Assembly: GCA_024278645.1 (NCBI GenBank)
Contig: JAJRST010000379.1
Location: 1-7,159 of the forward strand
Direction: 5' to 3'
DNA from: a bacterium
GTDB lineage: Bacteria > Zhuqueibacterota > Zhuqueibacteria > Residuimicrobiales > Krinioviventaceae
Length of the DNA stretch: 7,159 nt
The notes beneath the pieces are model-generated. The model did no database searches. It was not told where the DNA came from and saw only the letters and a program-made list of their open reading frames with translations. The stretch's first letter is position 1. Each line of letters starts with the position of its first letter. Made by a program: the position numbers and the translations under genes. Shown one piece after another: positions 1 through 6,282 of the stretch.

Positions 1-389
1 AGCGATTCTTTGGTTACGCGCATCAATCGTTCTTTTTCTTTATCCACCCGGCCTACTTTGAAGGTCTTGGCGGCGTCGCCAAAAAAGCTGTTTAGTTCGA
101 CGCCAATATCTATGCTGACAATTTCGCCTTCCTTTAACCGTCGTTCTCCGGGAATGCCGTGAACGACCTGTTCATCAATCGAAATGCATGTGTTTCACGG
201 ATAGCCCTGAAATCCCTTGAAAGCTGGCCGCGCTCCTTTTGAATAGATAAAGTCGGCAATTTCAAGGTCCAGCTCTTTTGTCTTCAATCCCGGCGCGATC
301 CGGGATTCCGCCAACCTCAGCGCTTCGACCACGATCTGTGCGCTTTTCCGCAAAAGTTCTATTTCCCGCGGGCTGCGGATATTAATCAT
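1..389 (-). CDS. map: Type I methionine aminopeptidase, 5' part, interrupted by an in-frame TGA
   Basis: MetAP removes the initiator methionine from nascent proteins in the cytosol, using two divalent metal ions. The ATG at 387-389 opens a typical N-terminus (MINIRSPREIELLRKS). The frame runs to the window edge, giving 129 complete codons, so the C-terminal half is outside the window. Codon 65 (195-197) is TGA. The frame resumes at once with NTCISIDEQVVHGIPGE, then SIDIGVELNSFFGDAAKTF. These carry the expected substrate-binding His (residue 77) and the first two metal-ligand Asp residues (94 and 105, with the family spacing of 11). The codon sits in the motif GYP-x-NTCIS, where relatives carry Gly, Ala or Lys. 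No other damage is visible. The gene begins 3 nt after the adk stop, which is the usual secY-adk-map order, and has no clear Shine-Dalgarno sequence of its own, suggesting coupling to adk. Identity is near certain. Whether it is intact depends on the TGA. Confidence 0.93.
195..197 (-). other. In-frame TGA codon 65 of map
   Basis: The plus strand reads TCA here, so the coding strand reads CCG TGA AAC. Translation in the same frame is conserved MetAP on both sides, so this is a point change and not a frameshift. A single G-to-T change from GGA would produce it. Gly is one of the common residues at this spot in MetAP proteins. Confidence 0.9.
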
Positions 390-392
390 ACA

Positions 393-1049
393 CTATGCTG
401 CCAGTTTCTCGTAAAGATTGATGATGTCCTGTCGCACCTTTTTCACATCCCGGGCGGCGTCAATCGTGTACAGCTTGTTTTGTTTTTTATAATAATCAAC
501 CAGCGGCGCCGTCTTTTCGTTATAGACGACGAGACGATGACGCACTGTCTCCTCTTTATCGTCGTCGCGCTGAATGATATCGCCGCCGCACTTTTCACAG
601 GTATTGTCGGTCGGCGGCGGATCGCTTATCATATTATAATTATAGCCGCACTGGCTGCATGTGCGTCGACTCGTAAGTCGCCTGACAATTTCGTCTTCGG
701 CCACATCAAAGTAGATCACCGCATCGATGCCGCCCTGGGCGGCCAACAGTTTGTCCAGACTTTCGGCTTGTGCGATCGTGCGCGGAAAGCCGTCCAGTAT
801 ATAGCCCGGTTTGCAGTCCGGCTGCGCCAACCTCTCCCTGATCAATCCGATAATAATATCGTCGGACACCAGACCGCCGGATTCCATAATCGCCTTGGCC
901 TTTTGACCGAGTTCGCTTCCTTCGGCCACGGCTTTGCGCAAAATATCGCCCGTCGATATTTGCGGAATATTGTATTTTTCAGCCAAAACAGATGCTTGCG
1001 TTCCTTTGCCGGTTCCGGGAGCGCCCAGGAAAATCAGTTTCATGTTCAT
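393..1049 (-). CDS. adk: Adenylate kinase
   Basis: Adenylate kinase interconverts ATP + AMP and 2 ADP in the cytosol. The P-loop GAPGTGKGT lies at residues 9-17. The AMP-binding segment (ISTGDILRKAV) follows at about 31-41, and the DGFPRT motif is at 86-91. The lid (about 125-165) contains CSQC (131-134) and CEKC (151-154), so this is the long, zinc-binding lid form. The length of 218 aa fits the family, and the stop is TAG. Two starts are possible. The ATG at 1047-1049 lies only 3 nt from an AGGA (1053-1056), whereas the ATG at 1041-1043 lies 9 nt from it and would give MKLIFLGAPG, the usual family N-terminus. The shorter form (216 aa) is therefore quite likely. The gene is 14 nt downstream of secY and 3 nt upstream of map. 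Confidence 0.97.
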   Translation of the reverse strand: MNMKLIFLGAPGTGKGTQASVLAEKYNIPQISTGDILRKAVAEGSELGQKAKAIMESGGLVSDDIIIGLIRERLAQPDCKPGYILDGFPRTIAQAESLDKLLAAQGGIDAVIYFDVAEDEIVRRLTSRRTCSQCGYNYNMISDPPPTDNTCEKCGGDIIQRDDDKEETVRHRLVVYNEKTAPLVDYYKKQNKLYTIDAARDVKKVRQDIINLYEKLAA

Positions 1050-1063
1050 CTATCCTTATACAC

Positions 1064-2395
1064 CTAGAATCTGCGGCGTCCGCGTATCTTGCCGCTTTTC
1101 ATAAAGCCGTCGTAATGGCGCATCAGCAAATGCGATTCGACCTGTTGCAGCGTGTCCAAAGCCACGCCGACGACGATCAGCAGCGATGTGCCGCCGAAAA
1201 AGCTGGAAAAGCTGATGGACACGTTAGAGAAACGACTGACAACGTACGGCAAAATTGCGATAATTGCAAGCGCAATGGATCCGGGCAAGGTAATTCGCGT
1301 CAAGATGTTGTCTATATATTCGGCGGTTTTTTTGCCGGGACGCACGCCCGGAATAAAGCCGCCTTGTTTTTTCATATTATCGGCGACGTCCGTCGGGTTG
1401 AAAGCAATCGCCGTGTAAAAGTAGGTGAAAAAGACGATCATCAATGAATAGATGAACCAGTAAACCCATGACTGGTAATCGAACATTCGGTTCATGCCAG
1501 CCATGATTTCGCTGTTTGGAAAAAATTGCGCCACGGTCTGCGGCACGAACAATATCGACTGCGCAAAGATAATCGGCATGACGCCGGCGGTATTGACGCG
1601 CAAGGGAATGTGCGTGCTCTGGCCGCCATATACTTTACGCCCGACCACTCGTTTGGCATATTGCACCGGTATTTTTCTGGTGCCCTGGGTCAGCAGCACG
1701 GTTCCGGCCACGGTGATGACAAAGACGACCCAAAGCATAATTTCGGTGATGAGGGTTCTATTGCCGCTCACCACCTGTTGAAATTCATCGATGATGGAGT
1801 TTGGAAAACGAGCAATGATGCCGATAAAGATGATCAGCGAAATGCCGTTGCCGATGCCTTTTTCGGTGATCATTTCTCCCAGCCACATGATCAATACCGT
1901 TCCGGAGGTGAGGGCCAGAATTGTCATCAGACGAAAGCCCATGCCCGGCGTGGGGACGACTAACTGGCCGGAAGCGCTGGCGCCGACGCGTTCCAAAAAG
2001 ATGCTGACGCCGACCGCCTGCATGGCGGAAATGGCGACGGTGCCGTAACGCGTATACTGCATGATTTTTTTCTGCCCTTGCTGGCCTTCCTTTTGCAGTT
2101 TCTGGAAATAGGGTAAAACCGCGCCCAGCAACTGCAAGATAATCGAGGCGGAAATATAGGGCATGATGCCCAGGGCAAAGATGGTGGCGCGTTTAAAAGC
2201 GCCGCCGGCAAACAGGTCGTACAAGCCCAGCAGACCTCTTTGCGCCTGTTCAAAATATTCAATGAGCGCCTGGGCGTTGACGCCGGGAATCGGCACGTGT
2301 CCGCCGATTCGATAGACGATAAGAATCAGAAATGTGAAAAATATCTTCCGTTTCAGCTCGGGTATCTTGAAGATACTCTGAATATTTTCCATCAT
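1064..2395 (-). CDS. secY: Preprotein translocase subunit SecY
   Basis: SecY is the pore subunit of the SecYEG channel, which moves unfolded proteins across or into the inner membrane. The 443-aa product has the family length and about ten hydrophobic segments. Visible signatures are the first membrane helix ending in YRIGGHVPIPG (28-38), GIMPYISASIILQLL (76-90, after the plug region), TEKGIGNGISLIIF (177-190), and the cytoplasmic loop GGFIPGVRPGKKTAEYI (345-361) that contacts SecA and the ribosome. It ends in a basic tail (GRRRF) and a TAG stop. The start ATG overlaps the TGA stop of rplO by 4 nt. A strong GGGAGGA (2406-2412) lies inside the rplO coding sequence, so translation of secY is probably coupled to L15. 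All Trp codons I checked are TGG. Confidence 0.98.
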   Translation of the reverse strand: MMENIQSIFKIPELKRKIFFTFLILIVYRIGGHVPIPGVNAQALIEYFEQAQRGLLGLYDLFAGGAFKRATIFALGIMPYISASIILQLLGAVLPYFQKLQKEGQQGQKKIMQYTRYGTVAISAMQAVGVSIFLERVGASASGQLVVPTPGMGFRLMTILALTSGTVLIMWLGEMITEKGIGNGISLIIFIGIIARFPNSIIDEFQQVVSGNRTLITEIMLWVVFVITVAGTVLLTQGTRKIPVQYAKRVVGRKVYGGQSTHIPLRVNTAGVMPIIFAQSILFVPQTVAQFFPNSEIMAGMNRMFDYQSWVYWFIYSLMIVFFTYFYTAIAFNPTDVADNMKKQGGFIPGVRPGKKTAEYIDNILTRITLPGSIALAIIAILPYVVSRFSNVSISFSSFFGGTSLLIVVGVALDTLQQVESHLLMRHYDGFMKSGKIRGRRRF

Positions 2396-2826
2396 AATGT
2401 GGTCGTCCTCCCGCCGGCAGCTTCAATCTTTTCAATCGCCGATTTACTGAAAGCGTTCGCCGTTACATTGACTTTGATTTTCAGTTCGCCTTGGCCAAGT
2501 ATCTTGACAGGGAGCCTCTTTTTACGAATGAGGCCTCTTTCAAGAAGCACTTCCGGCGTCACTTCGTCGACGCCGTGAACGCGATCCAGATCGCCCACAT
2601 TGACCACCTGGTATTCGACGCGATTGAAATTGGTAAAGCCGCGTTTTGGCAGGCGTCTCATTATCGGCATCTGACCGCCCTCGAACCATAGTCGGCGTTT
2701 GGAGCCGGAGCGGGATCGTTGACCTTTGTGACCACGGCATGATGTCTTGCCGTGCGCGCCGCCGCGGCCGACTTTTTTGCGGTTCTTTCGCGAACCGTCT
2801 GCATATTTCAAATTCGACAAATCCAT
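2392..2826 (-). CDS. rplO: 50S ribosomal protein L15
   Basis: L15 is a late-assembly protein of the large subunit that threads a long basic N-terminal arm into 23S rRNA. The 144-aa product opens with MDLSNLKYADGSRK, followed by the Gly/Arg-rich arm (VGRGGAHGKTSCRGHKGQ, about 19-36). The globular part ends in the characteristic AIEKIEAAGG near the C-terminus. This matches the usual length, so the TGA at 2392-2394 is a genuine terminator. It is the only TGA stop among the 14 visible gene ends. Reading through it would add about 144 unrelated residues in the wrong frame of secY. GAGG (2832-2835) lies 5 nt before the ATG. The gene lies 33 nt after rpmD and overlaps secY by 4 nt. Confidence 0.98.
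   Translation of the reverse strand: MDLSNLKYADGSRKNRKKVGRGGAHGKTSCRGHKGQRSRSGSKRRLWFEGGQMPIMRRLPKRGFTNFNRVEYQVVNVGDLDRVHGVDEVTPEVLLERGLIRKKRLPVKILGQGELKIKVNVTANAFSKSAIEKIEAAGGRTTTL
2406..2412 (-). promoter_or_regulatory. Shine-Dalgarno for secY inside rplO
   Basis: The minus strand reads GGGAGGA, formed by the Gly-Gly-Arg codons near the end of rplO. The core GGAGG ends 11 nt before the first of two adjacent secY ATG codons. This supports the first ATG (2393-2395) and the four-base ATGA overlap with the rplO stop. Confidence 0.75.
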
Positions 2827-2859
2827 TATTGCCTCAGCTACGTCAAGTTCAATATTATT

Positions 2860-3060
2860 CTAGGCTTCTGCTTCTTCCACCTTTACCAGATGCGACACTC
2901 TGTTGATCATACCGCGAATAATCGGGGTGTCGTAATGCACGACAGTTTGCTGCATTTTTCGAATGCCGAGCGCCCGAACGGTCGCTTTTTGGTTTTTCTG
3001 GCGGCCGATGGTGCTGCGCACCAGGGTTATCTTTAGTTTCTTTACGTCCTTTTTTGCCAT
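2860..3060 (-). CDS. rpmD: 50S ribosomal protein L30
   Basis: L30 is a small large-subunit protein. The 66-aa product has the family fold signature: a first strand LKITLVRSTIG (residues 9-19), then a helix beginning QKATVRALGIRKM, and the C-terminal strand INRVSHLVKVEE. It is a few residues longer than the E. coli protein at both ends. AGGA at 3069-3072 is 8 nt from the ATG. The stop is TAG. It sits between rpsE (22 nt upstream) and rplO (33 nt downstream), the standard position. L30 is absent from some bacterial lineages, so its presence is mildly informative. Confidence 0.97.
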   Translation of the reverse strand: MAKKDVKKLKITLVRSTIGRQKNQKATVRALGIRKMQQTVVHYDTPIIRGMINRVSHLVKVEEAEA

Positions 3061-3082
3061 TCTTCTCGTCCTAAATCGCTAG

Positions 3083-3631
3083 TTATTCAGCTTCAACCTG
3101 CTGTATTTTAGGGTCGGTATTAAAAACGCGCATCACGCTCATTTCGCGTTTTCTCGCAACGCTCTCGGGATCCATAAGGTTCTGCAACGCCACCATCGTC
3201 GCTTTGACGACGTTATGAGGATTCGAAGAGCCGCGAATCTTGGTCAGCACATCCTTCACGCCGACCGCTTCCATGATAGCGCGGACAGGACCGCCGGCGA
3301 TGACGCCGGTGCCGGCGGACGCAGGTTTTAGAAAGACGCGTCCGGCGCCGAATTTGCCTTCGATTTCATGAGTGATCGTACCCTTGCTCAGGGGAATGTG
3401 AACCAAATTCTTTTTTGCTGCGTCCGCGCCTTTGGCGATACAGTCGGACACCTCGTTCGCCTTTCCCAGGCCGACGCCGACTGTTCCCTTGCCGTCTCCA
3501 ACGACGACGATTGCATTAAAACTAAAGCGTCGACCGCCCTTGACCACTTTGGCGACACGGTTGACGTGAACGACCTTCTCGGTCAGCTCCAGTTCGTTTG
3601 GGTTTATTCTTTCCGCACGCTTTTTAGCCAT
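3083..3631 (-). CDS. rpsE: 30S ribosomal protein S5
   Basis: S5 is a small-subunit protein at the mRNA entry side, involved in decoding accuracy and mRNA unwinding. In the 182-aa product the N-terminal S5 double-stranded RNA-binding domain spans about residues 15-78 (VVHVNRVAKVVKGGRRFSF, then VVVGDGKGTVGVGLGKA at 42-58). The C-terminal domain (about 90-160) contains AGTGVIAGGPVRAIMEAVGV (106-125) and the SSNPHNVVKAT segment. AGGTG (3636-3640) precedes the ATG, and the stop is TAA. It follows rplR by 38 nt. Confidence 0.98.
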   Translation of the reverse strand: MAKKRAERINPNELELTEKVVHVNRVAKVVKGGRRFSFNAIVVVGDGKGTVGVGLGKANEVSDCIAKGADAAKKNLVHIPLSKGTITHEIEGKFGAGRVFLKPASAGTGVIAGGPVRAIMEAVGVKDVLTKIRGSSNPHNVVKATMVALQNLMDPESVARKREMSVMRVFNTDPKIQQVEAE

Positions 3632-3669
3632 TTGACACCTTTGATGAGTATTAAGAAAATAAATTCCTG

Positions 3670-4044
3670 TTAAAATTCCAAGCCGCCTTCACGAGCTCCT
3701 TCGGCGAAGGCCTTTACTCGACCGTGATATAGATAGCCTGCGCGGTCAAAAACAACTTTATCAATTTTTTTTGACTTTGCAATTTCACCAAGCAGTTTTC
3801 AGGCGATCTTTGCCTTCTCCACCTTGCTTTTTGCCTTGCCAATATCTTTCTCGATATCTTTGGATGTTGTGGACGCCGCAACGAGTGTGACATGTTTCAC
3901 GTCATCTACAATTTGACCGTAAATTTGTTTGTTGCTGCGAAATACGACAAGTCGCGGGCGCTGCTCGGTGCCGCGAATGTTCTTTTTAAGATGTTTTCTG
4001 CGTCGTACACGCGATTGCTGTTTTACTATATTCTTATCTGCCAT
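3670..4044 (-). CDS. rplR: 50S ribosomal protein L18, interrupted by an in-frame TGA
   Basis: L18 binds 5S rRNA and carries it into the central protuberance of the large subunit. Read through one TGA, the gene encodes 124 positions ending in TAA, the normal length. The first 81 codons give the basic N-terminus (SRVRRRKHLKK) and RPRLVVFRSNKQIYGQIVDD, followed by the LVAAST motif. Codon 82 (3799-3801) is TGA. The frame continues as KLLGEIAKSKKIDKVVFDRA, then GYLYHGRVKAFAEGAREGGL, the most conserved part of the family and part of the 5S-binding fold. Relatives have V-G-K where this gene reads A-stop-K, so the TGA replaces a usual glycine. Truncation at 81 aa would remove this region, and the gene is normally single-copy and indispensable. 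The ATG lacks a clear Shine-Dalgarno sequence and is preceded by an AT-rich hairpin. Confidence 0.93.
3799..3801 (-). other. In-frame TGA codon 82 of rplR
   Basis: The coding strand reads GCC TGA AAA. Both sides are L18 in the same frame, so no insertion or deletion is involved. The alignment position is normally Gly (as in VGKAVAERA of E. coli L18). GGA to TGA is a single G-to-T change, the same class of change inferred in map. Confidence 0.9.
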
Positions 4045-4049
4045 TGCTC

Positions 4050-4085
4050 AATCTCGATATTCTTTTTTATTATTAAAAAGAGATT
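4050..4085 (-). other. AT-rich stem-loop in the rplF-rplR gap
   Basis: On the transcript, arms AATCT and CTTTTT pair with AAAAAG and AGATT across a 7-nt loop, with a 7-nt bulge on the downstream side. This gives 11 potential pairs. It fills most of the 46-nt gap and ends 5 nt before the rplR ATG, where a Shine-Dalgarno sequence would normally lie. It is too poor in G+C for an intrinsic terminator. A role in setting rplR translation is possible but unproven, and chance pairing of A and T runs is a real alternative. Confidence 0.35.
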
Positions 4086-4090
4086 ACTTA

Positions 4091-4627
4091 TTATGCAGCG
4101 GTCTTGCCTGCTTTTCTGCGAACGGTTTCACCGACATATCGAATCCCTTTTCCCTTGTAGGGTTCAGGCGGACGAAAAGAGCGTATTTTAGCCGCAACCT
4201 GCCCGACCAATTGCTTGTCGATGCCCTTGACGACGATGTTGTTGTTCCCTTCGGTCGAGACTTCAATCTCTTCCGGCGGGCGGAAAAGAATGTCGTGAGA
4301 AAAACCGACGGATAAAAGCAGGTTTCTGCCTTTCATTTCGGCGCGATAGCCGACGCCGACTATTTCCAGCCGCTTTTCAAAGCCCTTGGTCACGCCTTCC
4401 ACAATATTATTCACCAATGTACGATACAAACCGTGAATTTCACGATGCCTTTGCTCCTCGGAAGGGCGCTCTATAGTGAGCGTGCCATCCTTGAGATTCG
4501 TTTTCAGCTCCCGGCTAATGGCGACGGAGAGCTCGCCTTTCGGGCCTTTTGCCGTAACGACGCCGTCCTTTATGTCAAGCGTAACTGCATCAGGTATAGT
4601 AATGGGTTGTTTTCCTACTCGTGACAC
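4091..4627 (-). CDS. rplF: 50S ribosomal protein L6
   Basis: L6 lies near the factor-binding site of the large subunit. The 178-aa product starts SRVGKQPITIPDAV and has the family's two repeated domains, with the join near residues 80-85. The C-terminal RNA-binding signature PPEPYKGKGIRYVGE lies at about 153-167, followed by a basic tail. The start is GTG (4625-4627), chosen because TAGGAG (4634-4639) ends 6 nt upstream and the protein then begins exactly where the family does. The stop is TAA. The gap to rpsH is 30 nt. Confidence 0.98.
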   Translation of the reverse strand: MSRVGKQPITIPDAVTLDIKDGVVTAKGPKGELSVAISRELKTNLKDGTLTIERPSEEQRHREIHGLYRTLVNNIVEGVTKGFEKRLEIVGVGYRAEMKGRNLLLSVGFSHDILFRPPEEIEVSTEGNNNIVVKGIDKQLVGQVAAKIRSFRPPEPYKGKGIRYVGETVRRKAGKTAA

Positions 4628-4633
4628 GATTAA

Positions 4634-4639
4634 CTCCTA
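4634..4639 (-). promoter_or_regulatory. Shine-Dalgarno fixing the GTG start of rplF
   Basis: The minus strand reads TAGGAG, ending 6 nt before GTG at 4625-4627. No in-frame ATG lies nearby that would preserve the conserved N-terminus. Confidence 0.75.
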
Positions 4640-4657
4640 ATCATCTATACAGTTCAA

Positions 4658-5056
4658 TTACCAGACGTAACACAAGATTTCACCGCCAACGCCCCGGCGC
4701 TTTGCTTCCTGGCCGGTCATCACGCCTTGCGACGTCGTCAAAATAGCAACACCCAGATTATTGTACACGCGTGGAATTCTGTCTTTGCTGACATACTGGC
4801 GATAGCCGGGCTTGCTGATGCGCTCCAACCCGGAGATCACGCTTTTATCATCTTCATAATACTTTAGATAGATGCGGATAATCGACTGTTTGCTATCTTC
4901 AATGATAATATGATTTTTAATATAGTGCTCATCCTGCAGTATTTTTGTGATCTCTTTTTTCAAGTTAGAAGCAGGAATATCAACCTTGCGATGTTTTGCC
5001 CTTGTCGCATTTCGTATTCTTGTCAAGTAATCTGCGATGGGATCAGTTTTAGACAT
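4658..5056 (-). CDS. rpsH: 30S ribosomal protein S8
   Basis: S8 is a primary binder of the 16S rRNA central domain. In E. coli it also represses its own operon. The 132-aa product begins MSKTDPIADYLTRIRNA, as the family does. The C-terminal half carries the hallmark ILTTSQGVMTGQEAKRRGVG, ending GGEILCYVW with a TAA stop. AGGGAGA (5063-5069) ends 6 nt before the ATG. The 61-nt gap to rpsN is the longest in the window and shows no recognisable signal beyond the Shine-Dalgarno sequence. I could not identify an S8 operator anywhere in the window. Confidence 0.98.
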   Translation of the reverse strand: MSKTDPIADYLTRIRNATRAKHRKVDIPASNLKKEITKILQDEHYIKNHIIIEDSKQSIIRIYLKYYEDDKSVISGLERISKPGYRQYVSKDRIPRVYNNLGVAILTTSQGVMTGQEAKRRGVGGEILCYVW

Positions 5057-5117
5057 TTATTTTCTCCCTAACAACCCTAAACCGAGTAATTGTTTAACGT
5101 CATGGTTTTTTGCTGAA

Positions 5118-5303
5118 TTACCAGCTAGCTTTGACCACGCCTGGGATTTTTCCGTCAAGAGCCAGTTCTCTCAAGCAGATGCGGCAAACGCCAAATTTTC
5201 TATAGTATGCTCTCGACCGGCCGCAGCGCGAACAGCGATTATATTTTCTCACTTTAAATTTCGGCTCTTTTTTCGATTTGTAAATCAAACACTTTTTAGC
5301 CAA
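5118..5303 (-). CDS. rpsN: 30S ribosomal protein S14, zinc-binding type
   Basis: S14 is a late-assembling protein of the 30S head. At 61 aa this is the short zinc form, with CSRC (24-27) and CRIC (40-43) bracketing GRSRAYYRKFGV, and the usual end IPGVVKASW. The long zinc-free form is about 100 aa. The start codon is TTG (5301-5303), read as Met. It gives the family N-terminus (M)AKKCLIYKSKK, and AGAGGAG (5309-5315) ends 5 nt upstream. The family usually starts with ATG, so the TTG is unusual for a highly expressed ribosomal gene. The stop is TAA. It follows rplE by 27 nt. Confidence 0.97.
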   Translation of the reverse strand: MAKKCLIYKSKKEPKFKVRKYNRCSRCGRSRAYYRKFGVCRICLRELALDGKIPGVVKASW

Positions 5304-5308
5304 GGGTA

Positions 5309-5315
5309 CTCCTCT
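5309..5315 (-). promoter_or_regulatory. Shine-Dalgarno fixing the TTG start of rpsN
   Basis: The minus strand reads AGAGGAG, one of the strongest ribosome-binding sequences in the window, 5 nt before TTG at 5301-5303. The strong site may compensate for the weak start codon. Confidence 0.75.
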
Positions 5316-5330
5316 TTCGCTTAAGTTTTA

Positions 5331-5894
5331 CTATTGTTTTTTTACAAACGGCACGCCAAACGCCTTTAGCATTTCGTAGGCTTCCTCATCCGTTTTGGCT
5401 GTCGTTACGATAGTAATGTTAAATCCACGAATCTTGTCTATTTTATCGTAATCAATTTCAGGAAAAACAATTTGCTCTTTGATGGAGAAATTGTAATTGC
5501 CGCGGCCGTCAAACTTTATTTGCATCCCTCTAAAGTCACGCACCCGAGGTATGGCGACCGAGATGAGACGATCGAAAAACTCGTACATGCGGCTCTGGCG
5601 CAAGGTAACGCTGCAGCCGATTGGCGTACCGGCGCGCAGTTTAAAGTTGGAGATAGACTTTTTTGCGCGCCTGATTATCGGCTTTTGGCCGGAGATTTTG
5701 GTCAAATCTTCAATAGCGCCGTCCAGGTTTTTGGCGTTTTCCGTCGCTTCGCCAACTCCCATATTGAGCACGATTTTTTCCAGCCGCGGCACCTCGTGCG
5801 GGTTGCTGTACTTGAACTTTTCCTGCAACAAAGGTACGACTTGCTTTTTGTACATCTCGATAAGTCTTGGTTTGTAATCTTGTTTTTTAGCCAT
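5331..5894 (-). CDS. rplE: 50S ribosomal protein L5
   Basis: L5 binds 5S rRNA together with L18 and L25 and contacts the P-site tRNA. The 187-aa product has the family length. Visible signatures are VPRLEKIVLNMGVGEA, then GQKPIIRRAKKSISNFKLR, GTPIGCSVTLRQSRMYEFFD, and the C-terminal FPEIDYDKIDKIRGFNITIV. The ATG is at 5892-5894 and the stop is TAG. The upstream site is weak (only a short GGA near the start). It follows rplX by 21 nt and precedes rpsN by 27 nt. Confidence 0.98.
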   Translation of the reverse strand: MAKKQDYKPRLIEMYKKQVVPLLQEKFKYSNPHEVPRLEKIVLNMGVGEATENAKNLDGAIEDLTKISGQKPIIRRAKKSISNFKLRAGTPIGCSVTLRQSRMYEFFDRLISVAIPRVRDFRGMQIKFDGRGNYNFSIKEQIVFPEIDYDKIDKIRGFNITIVTTAKTDEEAYEMLKAFGVPFVKKQ

Positions 5895-5915
5895 TATTCC
5901 GGTCCAATAATATCA

Positions 5916-6251
5916 TTATTTGCTCGAAACTAACATTTCACCACAATTTTTACAGACGCGGACGCGATTTTTGCGATTCCGCACTTCGTCAACAACAGTT
6001 TGGCTGCCCATACGTGAGGGCGTGTTGCACTTGGGACAAACGACCATCACATTGGAAACATGAATGGGCGCTTCTTTTTCAATAATTCCGCCCTGCGGAT
6101 TTTGCTGGGTGGGTCGGCTGTGGCGCTTTATAAAATTGACGCCTTCGACGATGACCCTGCTTTTATCGGGGAAAACCTTGAGCACTTTGCCCTTATTTCC
6201 CTTGTAATTTCCAGCTAGAACTAAAACCTGATCGTTTTTTCTTACTCTCAT
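5916..6251 (-). CDS. rplX: 50S ribosomal protein L24
   Basis: L24 is one of the two assembly initiators of the large subunit. The 111-aa product opens with the KOW motif (VRKNDQVLVLAGNYKGNKGKV, split about residues 3-22). It continues with VNFIKRHSRPTQQNPQGG and the conserved IHVSNVMVVCPKC. Two CXXC pairs (72/75 and 100/103) form a probable zinc knuckle, which many but not all bacterial L24 proteins have. The stop is TAA. No clear Shine-Dalgarno sequence precedes the ATG. The gap to rplN is 31 nt. Confidence 0.98.
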   Translation of the reverse strand: MRVRKNDQVLVLAGNYKGNKGKVLKVFPDKSRVIVEGVNFIKRHSRPTQQNPQGGIIEKEAPIHVSNVMVVCPKCNTPSRMGSQTVVDEVRNRKNRVRVCKNCGEMLVSSK

Positions 6252-6282
6252 GTCGCAACTCGACTTTTTATCAATTCTGTGT

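Noticed and set aside
480..1067. Long plus-strand reading frame opposite adk, and similar ones opposite secY, rpsE and rplE
   Set aside because: These are antisense shadows of strongly conserved genes. Their translations show low-complexity, His/Arg-rich or unrelated sequence and no recognisable family.
1960..2262. Minus-strand reading frame inside secY, in the rplO frame
   Set aside because: It is an alternative frame of secY and not a conserved protein. It would only be translated if ribosomes passed the rplO TGA.
195..3801. Selenocysteine at the two in-frame TGA codons
   Set aside because: The positions align with Gly (L18) and Gly/Ala/Lys (MetAP), not Cys. I see no convincing stem-loop of bacterial SECIS type just downstream of either codon, and neither family is known to contain selenocysteine.
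195..3801. UGA read as tryptophan (Mycoplasma-type code)
   Set aside because: Trp does not fit either aligned position, and the Trp residues checked in secY, rpsH and rpsN all use TGG.
5906..5920. Perfect 6-bp inverted repeat (AATAAT-ATC-ATTATT) at the rplX-rplE junction, where the E. coli S8 operator lies
   Set aside because: The arms are only A and T and only 6 pairs long. I see no resemblance to the S8-binding motif, so this is most likely chance.
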